Source: Burkholderiaceae bacterium (GTDB lineage Bacteria > Pseudomonadota > Gammaproteobacteria > Burkholderiales > Burkholderiaceae_E). From it: DNA of 64,000 nt. A program made the translations under genes and the position numbers. Position 1 is the first letter of the stretch. The number at the start of each line of letters is the position of its first letter. The notes below the pieces were generated by a model. That model saw nothing but the letters and a program-made list of their open reading frames with translations, had not been told where the DNA came from and did no database searches. Below are positions 1 through 8,280 of the stretch, one piece after another. The stretch spans positions 248,001-312,000 of the forward strand of contig JAMLIS010000001.1 of NCBI GenBank assembly GCA_023954015.1, read 5' to 3'.

Positions 1-30
1 ACCGCCATCGCCGGGTCGAGCCCGGCGGCT

Positions 31-91
31 GCCGGCACCGCGAACGCCGCGCTGCGCCGGCACCGCGAACGCCGCGCTGCGCCGGCACCGC
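31..91. repeat. 25-bp tandem repeat
   Basis: A 25-bp unit beginning GCCGGCACCGCGAACG occurs twice in full (31-55 and 56-80) and then in part to about 91. It lies just beyond the stop codon of the VOC-family gene, so it is intergenic. It belongs to the minisatellite class seen many times in this window. Confidence 0.85.
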
Positions 92-102
92 ATCGCCGGG
101 CA

Positions 103-474
103 TTACTGTCGCGAATGCAGCCCGATCATGTTGCCTTCGCTGTCGACGGCCAATGCGATGAAGCCGTATTCGCCTATCGAGAACTTGTCGTGTTCGAGGC
201 GGCCTCCGGCCGCATTCACCCGTGATGCCTCCACCGCGCAATCGTCGCAGCTAAAGTAAACGATCACTCCGGTGCCTCCGCCGTCGAAACCCGGCATGCG
301 CACCAGAGCGCCAGCGGCGCCGCTTGCCTGCATCGACATCGGAAAGGCCATCATCTCGTGCTCGGTACCTTCGAGCTTCTGCAGTTTGCAGGCGAACACG
401 TTTTCGTAGAAACGCTGCGCGCGTGCCATGTCCTGCACGTAGATCTCGAACCAGACGATCGGGTTCTCCTTCAT
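103..474 (-). CDS. VOC family (glyoxalase/bleomycin-resistance fold) protein
   Basis: A 123-residue protein with the single-domain vicinal-oxygen-chelate fold. It opens with PIVWFEIYVQDMARAQRFY, the usual first beta strand and helix, and ends with a VDSEGNMIGLHS strand, the region that carries the second metal ligand in the family. Its length equals one VOC domain pair, so it should act as a dimer. The closest class by eye is the PhnB/YdcJ-like group of unassigned VOC proteins, and no substrate can be read from sequence. The ATG at 474 follows a good AGGAGAG ribosome site. It stands alone, with a long non-coding stretch upstream. Confidence 0.85.
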   Translation of the reverse strand: MKENPIVWFEIYVQDMARAQRFYENVFACKLQKLEGTEHEMMAFPMSMQASGAAGALVRMPGFDGGGTGVIVYFSCDDCAVEASRVNAAGGRLEHDKFSIGEYGFIALAVDSEGNMIGLHSRQ

Positions 475-1252
475 GGTTGCTCTCCTGGCGTATTCCCGCC
501 CCTCGCACTTGCCACCATCGACGCATCGAACACGGCTTGCCCACCGTCGGCGCCTGCGCGGCGTGCGCCAGGCCGCCGGTGGACAGCCTGCATCGCAGCG
601 ACGACAACGACGATCGCCTTCGGCGCCGCGTTGTCCACCCCGGCGCTGCGCGCCGACGTGGACAACGCTCGGCGTTTCAGCGTGATCGTAGACGCCTGGG
701 ATACCGTCCGAACCTTTGCTCGCGCATCCTGCCGTGATCGTCCACGATCACTTGAAACGCCGTCCGCGATCACCCTGAAATCAGCGTCCACGATCGCTGA
801 AATGCGCGCTCTCCTCATGCGGGCGGCGGTCGGTGATGGGGGCAAGGTGCGCTCCCGGCGGTGCCTTTGGGCGGCGCCCCGCAACACCGACGCTGTCATG
901 CCGCTCCGGCCCTCCGGTGCTCGGCGCTTCGCTACCGATCGTTGCGTTCGGAGACGGTAGGTGCCTTTGACGTCCGGAAACGCAACATACGGTTGCAGAA
1001 GTCGGTTGCTACATGCAAGGGTCGTCGTACTGCTACCCCGGGACCGCGGGGCCCGGCGGCCCGGCGCGGCCAAACCCGTAGCCCGACGCGTCCGACCGGC
1101 GCCCCGGCGCGGCCAAACCCGCAGTCCGAAGCGGCCGACGGGCGGCCTATCGGCCCGGCGGCCCATCTGCCCTGCGGCCCAGCAGCCCGGCCCCGGCCCA
1201 GCCCAGCCCAGCCCCACGCGGGCCAACCCAGCCCCTGCGGCCCTCCCCCCGG
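475..1252. other. Non-coding stretch with decayed repeats
   Basis: About 780 bases hold no convincing gene. Open frames here are arginine- and alanine-rich shadows of GC-rich DNA. The first half contains an inverted repeat (GTTGTCCAC at 630-638 against GTGGACAAC at 658-666) and an array of GATCGT-GGAC motifs described separately. The second half (about 1040-1250) is made of CCGGCGCGGCCAAACCCG-type direct repeats and CCCAGCC runs. It looks like a scar of past insertions between the VOC and cupin genes. Confidence 0.6.
672..805. repeat. Motif array resembling terminal repeats of an IS21-family element
   Basis: Several copies of a motif of the form TTTCA-N-GATCGTGGAC, in both orientations, lie at about 672-692, 731-760 and 765-805. 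One copy is a palindrome, GTGATCGT-CC-ACGATCAC (734-751). IS21-family elements carry multiple internal copies of such sequences next to their ends, and an IS21 transposase remnant lies elsewhere in this window (28.3-28.8 kb). No istA or istB coding sequence is attached, so this can only be a remnant, and the assignment is an inference. Confidence 0.4.
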
Positions 1253-1699
1253 TCAGGCGGGCAGGAACCGCATGCGGTGCCGGGCTGCGATCTCGGGGAC
1301 CTTCCCGAGGTCGCGCGGCAGTTCGCGTACCTCGCGGTCGATGTCGCGGAAGAAGCCCTCGGCGGCCGCAGGCGCATCGAACACGAGCACGCGCGCCGGC
1401 GTCTTGGAGGCGCCCTGGAAGCCGTGCACCGTGCCGGCCGGCGCATAGAGAAAGTCGCCGGCGCCGAAGACGTCGGTGCGTTCTCCCATCGTGAAACGGA
1501 CCTCGCCCTCGATGACGTAGTAGCACTCGTTCCACGGGTGCTCGTGGGGTGGCGGACCCGCATCTGCAGGCAGCGTTACTTCCATCAGCGACCACGCGTC
1601 GCCCGTCTGCCGGGGCAGGCAAAGGAAGCGCACGTCGGCTCCGAGCGCCTGCAGGCGCTCGCCTTCGCCGCGGGAAACGATGACCGGTAGTTTGTCCAT
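1253..1699 (-). CDS. Cupin-domain protein
   Basis: A 148-residue single-domain cupin. Motif 1 is visible as PPPHEHPWNECYYVIEGE (about residues 50-67), with two His and one Glu as probable metal ligands. Motif 2 is FLYAPAGTVHGFQG with its His. Proteins of this size bind one metal ion and act as small dioxygenases, isomerases or sensors, and the substrate is not readable. The ATG at 1699 has a strong AGGAGG site. The gene is divergent from a TetR-family regulator with a palindromic operator between them, so it is probably the regulator's target. Confidence 0.85.
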   Translation of the reverse strand: MDKLPVIVSRGEGERLQALGADVRFLCLPRQTGDAWSLMEVTLPADAGPPPHEHPWNECYYVIEGEVRFTMGERTDVFGAGDFLYAPAGTVHGFQGASKTPARVLVFDAPAAAEGFFRDIDREVRELPRDLGKVPEIAARHRMRFLPA

Positions 1700-1731
1700 G
1701 ATCGGCCTCCTGGGCTTTGCGGGTGGACGTG

Positions 1732-1748
1732 TGTCACATAGCGTGACA
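1732..1748. promoter_or_regulatory. Probable TetR operator in the cupin/tetR divergent promoter
   Basis: The 82 bases between the cupin start (1699) and the preferred regulator start (1782) contain a perfect inverted repeat, TGTCAC-N5-GTGACA. A second, looser TGTC...GCGACA pair follows at 1752-1766. TetR-family proteins commonly bind such dyads in their own divergent promoters. The position and symmetry are seen; binding is inferred. Confidence 0.6.
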
Positions 1749-1781
1749 TAGTGTCATCCTATGCGACATCAGGAGTCAAGT

Positions 1782-2546
1782 GTGCGATCAGGCGCGAAGC
1801 GGAGCGCGAAATCCAGCGCCCCATCCAGCGCCCCATCCAGCGCCCAATCGAGCGCCCAATCGAGCGCCCAATCGAGCGCCCAATCGAGCGCCCAATCGAG
1901 CGCCCCATCCAGCGCCCAATCGAGCGCGCAGTCGGCCGCGCAGTCGAGCATGTCCGCGGTCGATCCGGTTCCGGATCCCGTTTCGCTTGCCGATCGCCGT
2001 AGCGGTTTCACCCGGCAGCTGATCCTCGACACGGCCGTGCAATTGCTCGAAGAGAACTCGGTGATGCAGCTCACGGTGCGCGCGATCGCGCACGCGTCGG
2101 GGATGTCGGAACGGACGGTGTTTCGACACTTCGACACGCGAGACGCGTTGCTCGACGCGGTCGCCGCCGAGACGCGCCGCCGGCTCGCGCTGCCCGATCC
2201 GCCGTCCACGCTCGCCGAGTTGCGCGCCGCGCCGCGCGCGCTCTACGGCGCTTTCGAGGCACGCAGCCGCCTGGCCCGTGCCGCGCTGCACTCGGAACTC
2301 TTCGACCGGATGCGGCTCACGCAGGCGCACGAGCGATGGGACGCCGTGCGAAGGCTCGTCGACGCGCACGCGCCGGGTCGCAGCACCCGCGAGCGGCGCG
2401 TCGCCGCCGCGAACATCCGCTACTACCTGAGCGCCACTTCCTGGAACTACTATCGCGCCTACTTCGGTTTCGCGCTCGACGACACGATCGCTTGCGCCGA
2501 AACGGCGATCCGGCAGTCGCTCGCCGGGATCGGGTTGCACGACTGA
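1782..2546 (+). CDS. TetR/AcrR-family transcriptional regulator with a repeat-rich N-terminal tail
   Basis: The regulator has an N-terminal helix-turn-helix (QLTVRAIAHASGMSERTVFRHF) followed by a ligand-binding domain ending in NYYRAYFGFALDD. I place the start at GTG 1782, which has an AGGAG site 6 bases upstream. The in-frame ATG at 1761 has no ribosome site and abuts the operator. Another ATG at 1950 would remove the odd tail. Before the DNA-binding domain lie about 45 residues of SSAQ/SSAP repeats, encoded by a 12-bp tandem repeat and unusual for the family. It probably represses itself and the divergent cupin gene. Confidence 0.85.
   Translation: MRSGAKRSAKSSAPSSAPSSAQSSAQSSAQSSAQSSAQSSAPSSAQSSAQSAAQSSMSAVDPVPDPVSLADRRSGFTRQLILDTAVQLLEENSVMQLTVRAIAHASGMSERTVFRHFDTRDALLDAVAAETRRRLALPDPPSTLAELRAAPRALYGAFEARSRLARAALHSELFDRMRLTQAHERWDAVRRLVDAHAPGRSTRERRVAAANIRYYLSATSWNYYRAYFGFALDDTIACAETAIRQSLAGIGLHD
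1811..1948 (+). repeat. 12-bp tandem repeat inside the tetR gene
   Basis: About eleven copies of a 12-bp unit (CGCCCAATCGAG and variants ending CATCCAG) encode the SSAQ/SSAP tail. The unit is a multiple of three, so gain or loss of copies would keep the reading frame. Confidence 0.9.
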
Positions 2547-2625
2547 CGCCGCTTCGCGCGCCGGGCGGCCAAGCTAGTCGACGCCAGACAGGCGCCGGTG
2601 CTCGATGCGCGAGCGCGAAGCAGCA

Positions 2626-4002
2626 TCACAAGGCCGCGCCGCGCGTGACCGCGACCTGCCGGTAGTACGACGCGCCGAGCTTGGGCGTGCGCCGCAGCGT
2701 GGCGCGATCGACGTGCAGCAGCCCGAAGCGCGTGTCGTAGCCGTCGGCCCATTCGAAGTTGTCGAGCAGGCTCCACAGGAAATACCCGCGCACCGGCAGG
2801 CCTTCGGCGAGCGCGCGCCGAAGCTGCGACAGGCACGCGCGCACGAAGACGATGCGGTCGGTGTCGTAGACCAGGCCGTCTGCCTGCGGAACGTCGGCGC
2901 CCGCGTATCCGTTCTCGGTGACGAGAATCGCCGGCGGGTTCCACAGGCGCGTCACGTGCCGCGTCGCCCAGTACAGCGACGACGGATCGACGAGCTGCCA
3001 CGCGGCCGCAGTGCGCGGATGCGAGCGCGAGAACGGGACGATCCGCCATCCGGGTGCATCCGACGATGCGATCACGTAGCAGCCCGGGCCATAGACGTTG
3101 ATGCCGACGAAATCGACCGGCGCGGCGATCGTGCGAAGGTCGTCGGCCGAGCAGCACGGTGCATCGGGCTGCGACGCATACGCATCGGGATAGCATCCTT
3201 CGAGCATCGCCGCCAGGCAGTGCCCATTCGACTCGCGCGTCGCGCGCTCGGCCGCGGCGGCGTGTTCCGCACCCGCGAGCGCCGGTACGGCGACGACGAG
3301 GTTCTCCGCCGGTCCGACCTGCGTCGTGCGCCGGCCGCAGGCGCGGATCGCCTGCACCGCCAGGCCGTGCCCGAGCAGCGCGTGATGGCGCACCTGGTTC
3401 AGCTGTCGCGGGGTGAGCGTGAGCCCCGGCGCGTGCGCGCCGCTGCCGTAGCCAAGGTCGACGAAGGAGCCGATCTCGTTGGTCGTCACGAAGCGGCCGA
3501 CGCGATCGGCGAGCCGGCCCGCGACGACGCCAGCATGATCGGCGAAGGCCTGCGCCGTCTCGCGCGACTGCCAGCCGCCGAAGCGGTCCTGCAGCGCCTG
3601 CGGCAAATCCCAGTGGTAGAGCGTGGCGACGGCTTCGATGCCGGCGCCCAGCAGCGCGTCGACGAGGCGTTCGTAGAAGTCGAGCCCTCTCGGGTGCGGC
3701 GCGCCCGTACCGTCGGGGAAGACGCGCGACCACGCGATCGAGAAACGGTACGCGTTCAAGCCGAGATCGTTCATCGACGCGATGTCGTCGAGATACCGAT
3801 GGTAGTGGTCGCAGGCGACGTCGCCGGTGTCGCCGTTTCTCGTCCGCCCCGGCATGTGCGAGAAGCGATCCCAGATGGACTCGCCCCGTCCGTCCTCGTT
3901 CACGGCGCCTTCGACCTGATACGCGGAGGTGGCCGTTCCCCAGAGGAAGCCGTCGGGGAATCGGCCGCCCTCTTCGGCGTGGGGGTTACGGTGATCGCTC
4001 AG
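2626..4002 (-). CDS. GH1 family beta-glucosidase, probable CTG start
   Basis: A glycoside hydrolase family 1 enzyme of about 458 residues that cleaves beta-glucosides or related beta-glycosides. The family opening RFPDGFLWGTATSAYQVEG is intact. The acid/base Glu lies in TTNEIGSF (usually TxNEP), and the nucleophile Glu in ILVTENGYA. The C-terminal FLWSLLDNFEWADGY and FGLLHVD motifs are also present. No signal peptide is seen, so it should be cytoplasmic. There is no ATG, GTG or TTG in frame at the expected start. The only plausible start is CTG at 4002, which forms CTGA with the TGA stop of the upstream phosphodiesterase gene and suggests translational coupling. The frame is open further upstream, but that part is antisense-like sequence. 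Confidence 0.85.
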   Translation of the reverse strand: MSDHRNPHAEEGGRFPDGFLWGTATSAYQVEGAVNEDGRGESIWDRFSHMPGRTRNGDTGDVACDHYHRYLDDIASMNDLGLNAYRFSIAWSRVFPDGTGAPHPRGLDFYERLVDALLGAGIEAVATLYHWDLPQALQDRFGGWQSRETAQAFADHAGVVAGRLADRVGRFVTTNEIGSFVDLGYGSGAHAPGLTLTPRQLNQVRHHALLGHGLAVQAIRACGRRTTQVGPAENLVVAVPALAGAEHAAAAERATRESNGHCLAAMLEGCYPDAYASQPDAPCCSADDLRTIAAPVDFVGINVYGPGCYVIASSDAPGWRIVPFSRSHPRTAAAWQLVDPSSLYWATRHVTRLWNPPAILVTENGYAGADVPQADGLVYDTDRIVFVRACLSQLRRALAEGLPVRGYFLWSLLDNFEWADGYDTRFGLLHVDRATLRRTPKLGASYYRQVAVTRGAAL

Positions 4003-4469
4003 AGCGCGCGCCCGGTTTCCAGGTCGACGATGCGCGCCGACGTGCGACCGTCCTCGATCCGCAGTTCGCCGGCGGCGATCGGCAGGTGGAACCGGCGCGG
4101 CCCGGCGCTGCCGGGGTTCACGTACAGGACGCCGTGGCGCGACTCTACCTGCGGCTGGTGCGAGTGCCCGTACACGACTACGTCGATGCGCGCTTCGAGC
4201 GGATCGATCGGCAGGTCGGACAGGTCGTGCAGCACGTAGAGGTGCAGGCCGGCCGCCTCGAGGCAGTCGCTGTAGGGCAACCGCTCGGCCCATGCGCCGT
4301 GGTCGACGTTGCCGCGCACGACGGTGAGCGGCGCCAGCGCGGCGAGCGACTCGAGGATCCGCTCGTCGCCGACGTCGCCGGCGTGCACGATGAAGTCGCT
4401 TCCGCCGAGGAAGGCCTCGGCCTGCGGCCGCAACAGGCCGTGGGTGTCGGAGATGAGGCCGATGCGCAC
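3999..4469 (-). CDS. YfcE/MJ0936-type metallophosphoesterase
   Basis: A 156-residue protein with every metal-binding motif of the small calcineurin-like phosphodiesterases: SDTHG, HAGDVGD, RGNVDHG, LHDL and YGHSHQP. Relatives hydrolyse phosphodiesters, and the natural substrate is usually unknown. The ATG start gives MRIGLISDTHGL, the standard N terminus. Its stop overlaps the putative CTG start of the beta-glucosidase gene, so the two are probably co-translated. Confidence 0.9.
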   Translation of the reverse strand: MRIGLISDTHGLLRPQAEAFLGGSDFIVHAGDVGDERILESLAALAPLTVVRGNVDHGAWAERLPYSDCLEAAGLHLYVLHDLSDLPIDPLEARIDVVVYGHSHQPQVESRHGVLYVNPGSAGPRRFHLPIAAGELRIEDGRTSARIVDLETGRAL

Positions 4470-4605
4470 GACGCCATGAATCCTGGAGACGACATCGCAT
4501 GGTACTCGGCCGATTCGCGTCCCCTCCCGCGGGGCGACGGATCGCCTGCATTACGATGGATCGCGTGCATTAGCATGGCGTCGACTTCCACCAGGGAGAG
4601 AAACG

Positions 4606-5316
4606 GTGAGACTCTGCGGTTTCCGCTTCAGCAACTACCACAACAAGGTTCGTCTGGTGCTGCTCGAGAAGGGCATCGAGCACGACGAGGACGACTCGTG
4701 CAAGCCGTCGCAGGAGGCGGCTTTCCTCGAGCGTTCGGTGCTCGGCAAGGTGCCGTTCCTCGAAGTCGACGGCGCGGTGCTCACCGAATCGGACGTCATC
4801 TGCGAGTACCTCGAGGAAGTCGATTCGCGGCGTCCGCTGCTGCCGCGCGATCCGCTGGCGCGCGCGAAGGTGCGCGAACTGAACCGCTGCATCGAGCTGC
4901 ATCTCGAGCTGGTCGCCCGGCGGCTGTACCACCAGGCTTTCTTCGGGGGTACCGTCTCCGAAGAGACGAAGCGCGAGGTCGAGCACACGCTCGGGAAGGG
5001 CGTGCGCGCGCTGGCGAAGCTGGCCTGCTTCGACCCCTACATCGCCGGCGCCGAGCTGACGCTCGCCGACTGCGCGGCCTTCGTGCACCTGCCGATCGTT
5101 TCGATGGCGTCGAAGTCGGTCTACGGACGCGACGTGCTCGAGCCGATCGGGCCGCTGCAGGAGTACCTGCGAATGCTCGGCGAACGCGAATGCTTCGCGC
5201 GGGTGACGCGCGAGCGCAAGGAGGCGACCGCGGCGATGCAGCGCGAAAAGGCGACGGGGGCGATGCAGCGCGAAAAGGCGACCGCGGCGATGCAGCGCGA
5301 GGAAGCACGACGATGA
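4606..5316 (+). CDS. Glutathione S-transferase family protein
   Basis: It has an N-terminal thioredoxin-like GST domain (RFSNYHNKVRLVLLEKG, then LGKVPFLEVDG and LTESDVICEYL for glutathione binding) and an alpha-helical C-terminal domain. The start is GTG 4606 behind GGGAGAG. The last 40 or so residues are an added tail of three KATAAMQRE-type 9-residue repeats, absent from normal GSTs. The stop overlaps the next start (ATGA), which ties it to a ThDP enzyme. That pairing could mean detoxification of a reactive aldehyde or oxoacid intermediate, but this is inference. Confidence 0.85.
   Translation: MRLCGFRFSNYHNKVRLVLLEKGIEHDEDDSCKPSQEAAFLERSVLGKVPFLEVDGAVLTESDVICEYLEEVDSRRPLLPRDPLARAKVRELNRCIELHLELVARRLYHQAFFGGTVSEETKREVEHTLGKGVRALAKLACFDPYIAGAELTLADCAAFVHLPIVSMASKSVYGRDVLEPIGPLQEYLRMLGERECFARVTRERKEATAAMQREKATGAMQREKATAAMQREEARR
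5224..5304 (+). repeat. 27-bp tandem repeat in the GST C-terminus
   Basis: Three head-to-tail 27-bp units (5224-5250, 5251-5277, 5278-5304) encode ATAAMQREK, ATGAMQREK and ATAAMQREE. They form a charged, probably helical tail and keep frame. Confidence 0.9.
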
Positions 5317-6947
5317 CCGTAAGAATGACCGGCGGCGAGGCGATCGTCGACGCGTTGCTGCGCCACGGCGTGCGGCACGTGTTCGGCATTCCGGGCGTGC
5401 AGACCTACGGCCTGTTCGACGCCTTGCAGCGCGCGGGCGATCGCATCCGCACGATCGGTGCGCGCCACGAGCAGACCGCGGCGTACATGGCGTTCGGCTA
5501 TGCCCGGTCGTCGGGGCGCGAGGGCGTCTATTCCGTCGTGCCGGGCCCGGGCGTGCTCAACACGGCCGCCGCGCTGTGCTCCGCCTACGGCGGCAGCGCG
5601 CCGGTGCTGTGCGTCACCGGCCAGGTGCCGTCGGAGTTCATCGGCTCGGGCATGGGCCACTTGCACGAGCTGCCGGACCAGCTCGGCACGCTACGCACCT
5701 TCGTCAAGTGGGCGGCGCGCATTGCCCACCCCGCCGAGGCGCCGCGCCTGGTTGCGGACGCATTCGCGCAGATGCGCATCGGACGGCCGCGGCCGGTCGC
5801 GCTCGAGATGCCGTGGGACGTGTTCGGTGCCAGTGCGCCGGTGCAACCGATCGATCCGCCCGCCAGCTATCCGAAGCCCGAGCCCGACGCCGACGCGATC
5901 GCGCGCGCCGCCGAACTGCTGGCCGGTGCACGCAACCCGATGATCATGACCGGCAGCGGCGCGCAGCACGCCAGCGTCGAGGTGCGCGCACTGGCCGAGC
6001 TGCTGCAGGCGCCGGCGGTGCCGTGGCGCGGCGGGCGCGGCGTCGTCGCCGAGGACACGCCGCTCGGCCTGGACTGCGCGTCGGGCTTCCGGCGCTGGGA
6101 CGACACCGACGTGGTGATCGGCATCGGCTCGCGCATGGAGCTGCAATGGTTTCGCTGGCCGGCGCCGGCGCGCGGCATGCCGAAGATCGTGCTGATCGAC
6201 ATCGACCCGGCGCAGCTGGCGCGGCTGCGGCCGCAGGTCGGCATCGTCGCCGATGCGCGCGATGCGACGGCCGCGCTGGTCGCGGAGCTCGGACGGCGCG
6301 GGCACCGCGCGGCGTCGCGGCACGACGAGTTCGCGTCGCTGAAGCGACGCACGGCCGAGGCGGTGCGCGAGATCCGGCCGCACGTCGACTACCTCCGCGC
6401 GATTCGCGCGGCGCTGCCGCGCGACGGCTTCTTCGTCGAGGAGATCTGCCAGACGGGCTTCAGCTCGTATTTCGGTTTTCCGGTCTACGAGCCGCGCAGC
6501 TTCGTCACCTGCGGCTACCAGGGCACGCTCGGCTTCGGCTATCCGACGGCGCTGGGCGTCAAGGTCGCCAACCCCGACAAGCCGGTCGTGTCGATCGCCG
6601 GCGACGGCGGCTTCCTGTTCGGCGTGCAGGAACTGGCCACGGCGGCGCAGCACGACATCGCCGTCGTCGCCATCGTTTTCGACAACGGCGCCTTCGGCAA
6701 CGTGATGCGCGACCAGGAGCAGCGCTACGGCGGACGCGTCATCGGATCGGAGCTGCGCAATCCCGACTTCGTCGCGCTGGCCGAGAGCTTCGGCGTCACC
6801 GGCTGGCGCGCCCAGTCGCCCGATGAACTGGGCGCGCTGGCGAAGAAGGCGATCGACCTCGATCGACCGGTGCTGATCCACGTGCCGGTCGATCGGGCGG
6901 CCGAAGTGTCGCCGTGGAAATACCTGATGCCGGGGCGGCCGTACTGA
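5313..6947 (+). CDS. Thiamine-diphosphate-dependent enzyme (acetolactate synthase-like)
   Basis: A 544-residue enzyme with all three domains of the pyruvate-oxidase/acetolactate-synthase superfamily. The Pyr domain carries the catalytic Glu in RHEQTAAYMAFGYA. The central domain follows. The PP domain has GDGGFLFGVQEL...FDNGAFGN, the Mg/ThDP motif. The substrate cannot be fixed, since 2-oxoacid decarboxylases, carboligases and oxalyl-CoA-like members share this layout. The start is ATG 5313, overlapping the GST stop by ATGA. No ilvN-type regulatory subunit is adjacent, which argues against a standard biosynthetic acetolactate synthase. Confidence 0.85.
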   Translation: MTVRMTGGEAIVDALLRHGVRHVFGIPGVQTYGLFDALQRAGDRIRTIGARHEQTAAYMAFGYARSSGREGVYSVVPGPGVLNTAAALCSAYGGSAPVLCVTGQVPSEFIGSGMGHLHELPDQLGTLRTFVKWAARIAHPAEAPRLVADAFAQMRIGRPRPVALEMPWDVFGASAPVQPIDPPASYPKPEPDADAIARAAELLAGARNPMIMTGSGAQHASVEVRALAELLQAPAVPWRGGRGVVAEDTPLGLDCASGFRRWDDTDVVIGIGSRMELQWFRWPAPARGMPKIVLIDIDPAQLARLRPQVGIVADARDATAALVAELGRRGHRAASRHDEFASLKRRTAEAVREIRPHVDYLRAIRAALPRDGFFVEEICQTGFSSYFGFPVYEPRSFVTCGYQGTLGFGYPTALGVKVANPDKPVVSIAGDGGFLFGVQELATAAQHDIAVVAIVFDNGAFGNVMRDQEQRYGGRVIGSELRNPDFVALAESFGVTGWRAQSPDELGALAKKAIDLDRPVLIHVPVDRAAEVSPWKYLMPGRPY

Positions 6948-6971
6948 AGCGGGGCGGTCTCACGCCGCTTC
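6946..6971. terminator. Hairpin between convergent genes
   Basis: GAAGC...GCTTC with inner GGCG/CGCC forms a stem of about nine pairs with a small bulge across the 12-bp gap between two convergent stop codons. It has no T run, so it could stall polymerase from both sides but is only a weak terminator candidate. Confidence 0.35.
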
Positions 6972-8234
6972 GAGCGCCCGGTCCAGGTCCTCGATCAGGT
7001 CGTCGACGTGTTCGATACCGATCGACAGCCGGATCATGTCCTCGCTGACCCCGGCCTTCGCCAGTTCCTCGGGCGACAGCTGCCGATGCGTCGTGGACGC
7101 CGGATGCGTGGCCAGCGATTTCGCGTCGCCGATGTTCACCAGCCGCGTGAACAGCTGCAGCGCGTCGAGCACGCGAGCGCCCGCTTCGCGTGCGCCGGCC
7201 TTCACGCCGAAGGACAGGATGCCCGATGCGCGGCCGCCCATGTATTTCTGCACGAGTGCGTGATCGGGGTGCTCGGGCAGCCCCGCGTACTGCACCCAGC
7301 CGACCTTCGGGTGCTTCTGCAGGTGCTTCGCGATCGCGACCGAGTTCTCGCAGATGCGGTCCATGCGCAGCGGCAGCGTCTCGATGCCCTGCAGGATCAG
7401 GAAGGCGTTGAACGGCGAGATCGCCGCGCCGGTGTTGCGCAGCGGAACGACGCGCGCGCGACCGATGTAGGCGGCCGGGCCCAGCGCTTCGGTGTAGACG
7501 ACGCCGTGGTAGCTGACGTCGGGTTCGTTCAGCCGCCGGAAGCGCGCCTTGTGCTCGGCCCACGGGAACTTGCCGCTGTCGACGATCGCGCCGCCGAGGC
7601 TGTTGCCGTGTCCGCCGAGGTACTTGGTGAGTGCGTGCACGACGATGTCGGCGCCGTGCTCGATGGGGCGGAACAGGTAGGGGCTGGGTACGGTGTTGTC
7701 GACCACGAGCGGGATGCCGTGCGCGTGCGCGACCTCGGCGAGCTTCGCGACGTCGACGACGTTGCCCAGCGGGTTGCCGATCGACTCGACGAAGATCAGT
7801 TTCGTGCGCGCGTCGATCTTCGCGGCGAAGCTCTCCGGCTTGCGCGCATCGGCGAAGCGCACCTCGATGCCCTGCTGCGGGAAGGTGTGGGCGAACAGGT
7901 TGTAGGTGCCGCCGTACAGCGTGCTCGCCGAAACGATGTTGTCGCCCGCTTCGGTGATCGTCTGCACCGCGTAGGTGATGGCCGACATTCCCGAGGCGAG
8001 CGCGAGTGCGCCCACGCCGCCTTCGAGTGCGGCGACGCGCTGCTCGAGCACGTCCTCGGTGGGGTTCATGATGCGCGTGTAGATGTTGCCGGGCACCTTC
8101 AGGTCGAACAGGTCGGCGCCGTGCTGTGCGCTGTCGAACGCATAGGCGACCGTCTGGTAGATCGGCACGGCGACGGACTTCGTCGTCGGTTCGGGCTTGT
8201 AGCCGGCGTGTACGGCCAGGGTTTCGATGCGCAT
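6960..8234 (-). CDS. metY: O-acetylhomoserine sulfhydrylase (MetY-type)
   Basis: A 424-residue Cys/Met-metabolism PLP enzyme that makes homocysteine (or methionine) from O-acetylhomoserine and sulfide. The N terminus MRIETLAVHAGYKPEPTTKSVAVPIYQT and the PLP lysine in ALTKYLGGHGNSLGG are characteristic. Its length and the insert after the PLP Lys fit MetY rather than the shorter MetB/MetC. The protein looks complete. Its promoter lies in the 150-bp gap before the methyltransferase gene, which contains a strong hairpin but no riboswitch I can recognise. Confidence 0.9.
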   Translation of the reverse strand: MRIETLAVHAGYKPEPTTKSVAVPIYQTVAYAFDSAQHGADLFDLKVPGNIYTRIMNPTEDVLEQRVAALEGGVGALALASGMSAITYAVQTITEAGDNIVSASTLYGGTYNLFAHTFPQQGIEVRFADARKPESFAAKIDARTKLIFVESIGNPLGNVVDVAKLAEVAHAHGIPLVVDNTVPSPYLFRPIEHGADIVVHALTKYLGGHGNSLGGAIVDSGKFPWAEHKARFRRLNEPDVSYHGVVYTEALGPAAYIGRARVVPLRNTGAAISPFNAFLILQGIETLPLRMDRICENSVAIAKHLQKHPKVGWVQYAGLPEHPDHALVQKYMGGRASGILSFGVKAGAREAGARVLDALQLFTRLVNIGDAKSLATHPASTTHRQLSPEELAKAGVSEDMIRLSIGIEHVDDLIEDLDRALEAA

Positions 8235-8262
8235 CGGGGATTCCGTTTCGGGGGGCCTGGGG

Positions 8263-8280
8263 CCGGGCCGAAGGGCCCGG
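8263..8280 (-). promoter_or_regulatory. GC-rich hairpin in the metY leader
   Basis: CCGGGCC-4 nt-GGCCCGG is a perfect 7-bp stem about 30 bases upstream of the metY start codon. It could affect metY translation or end transcription from the upstream gene. There is no U tract. No S-adenosyl-methionine or S-adenosyl-homocysteine riboswitch core was recognised. Confidence 0.3.

Noticed and set aside
4086..5312. N-terminal extension of the ThDP enzyme reading through the GST region
   Set aside because: The frame is open but has shadow composition. The enzyme's true N terminus starts at ATG 5313, with overlap on the GST stop.
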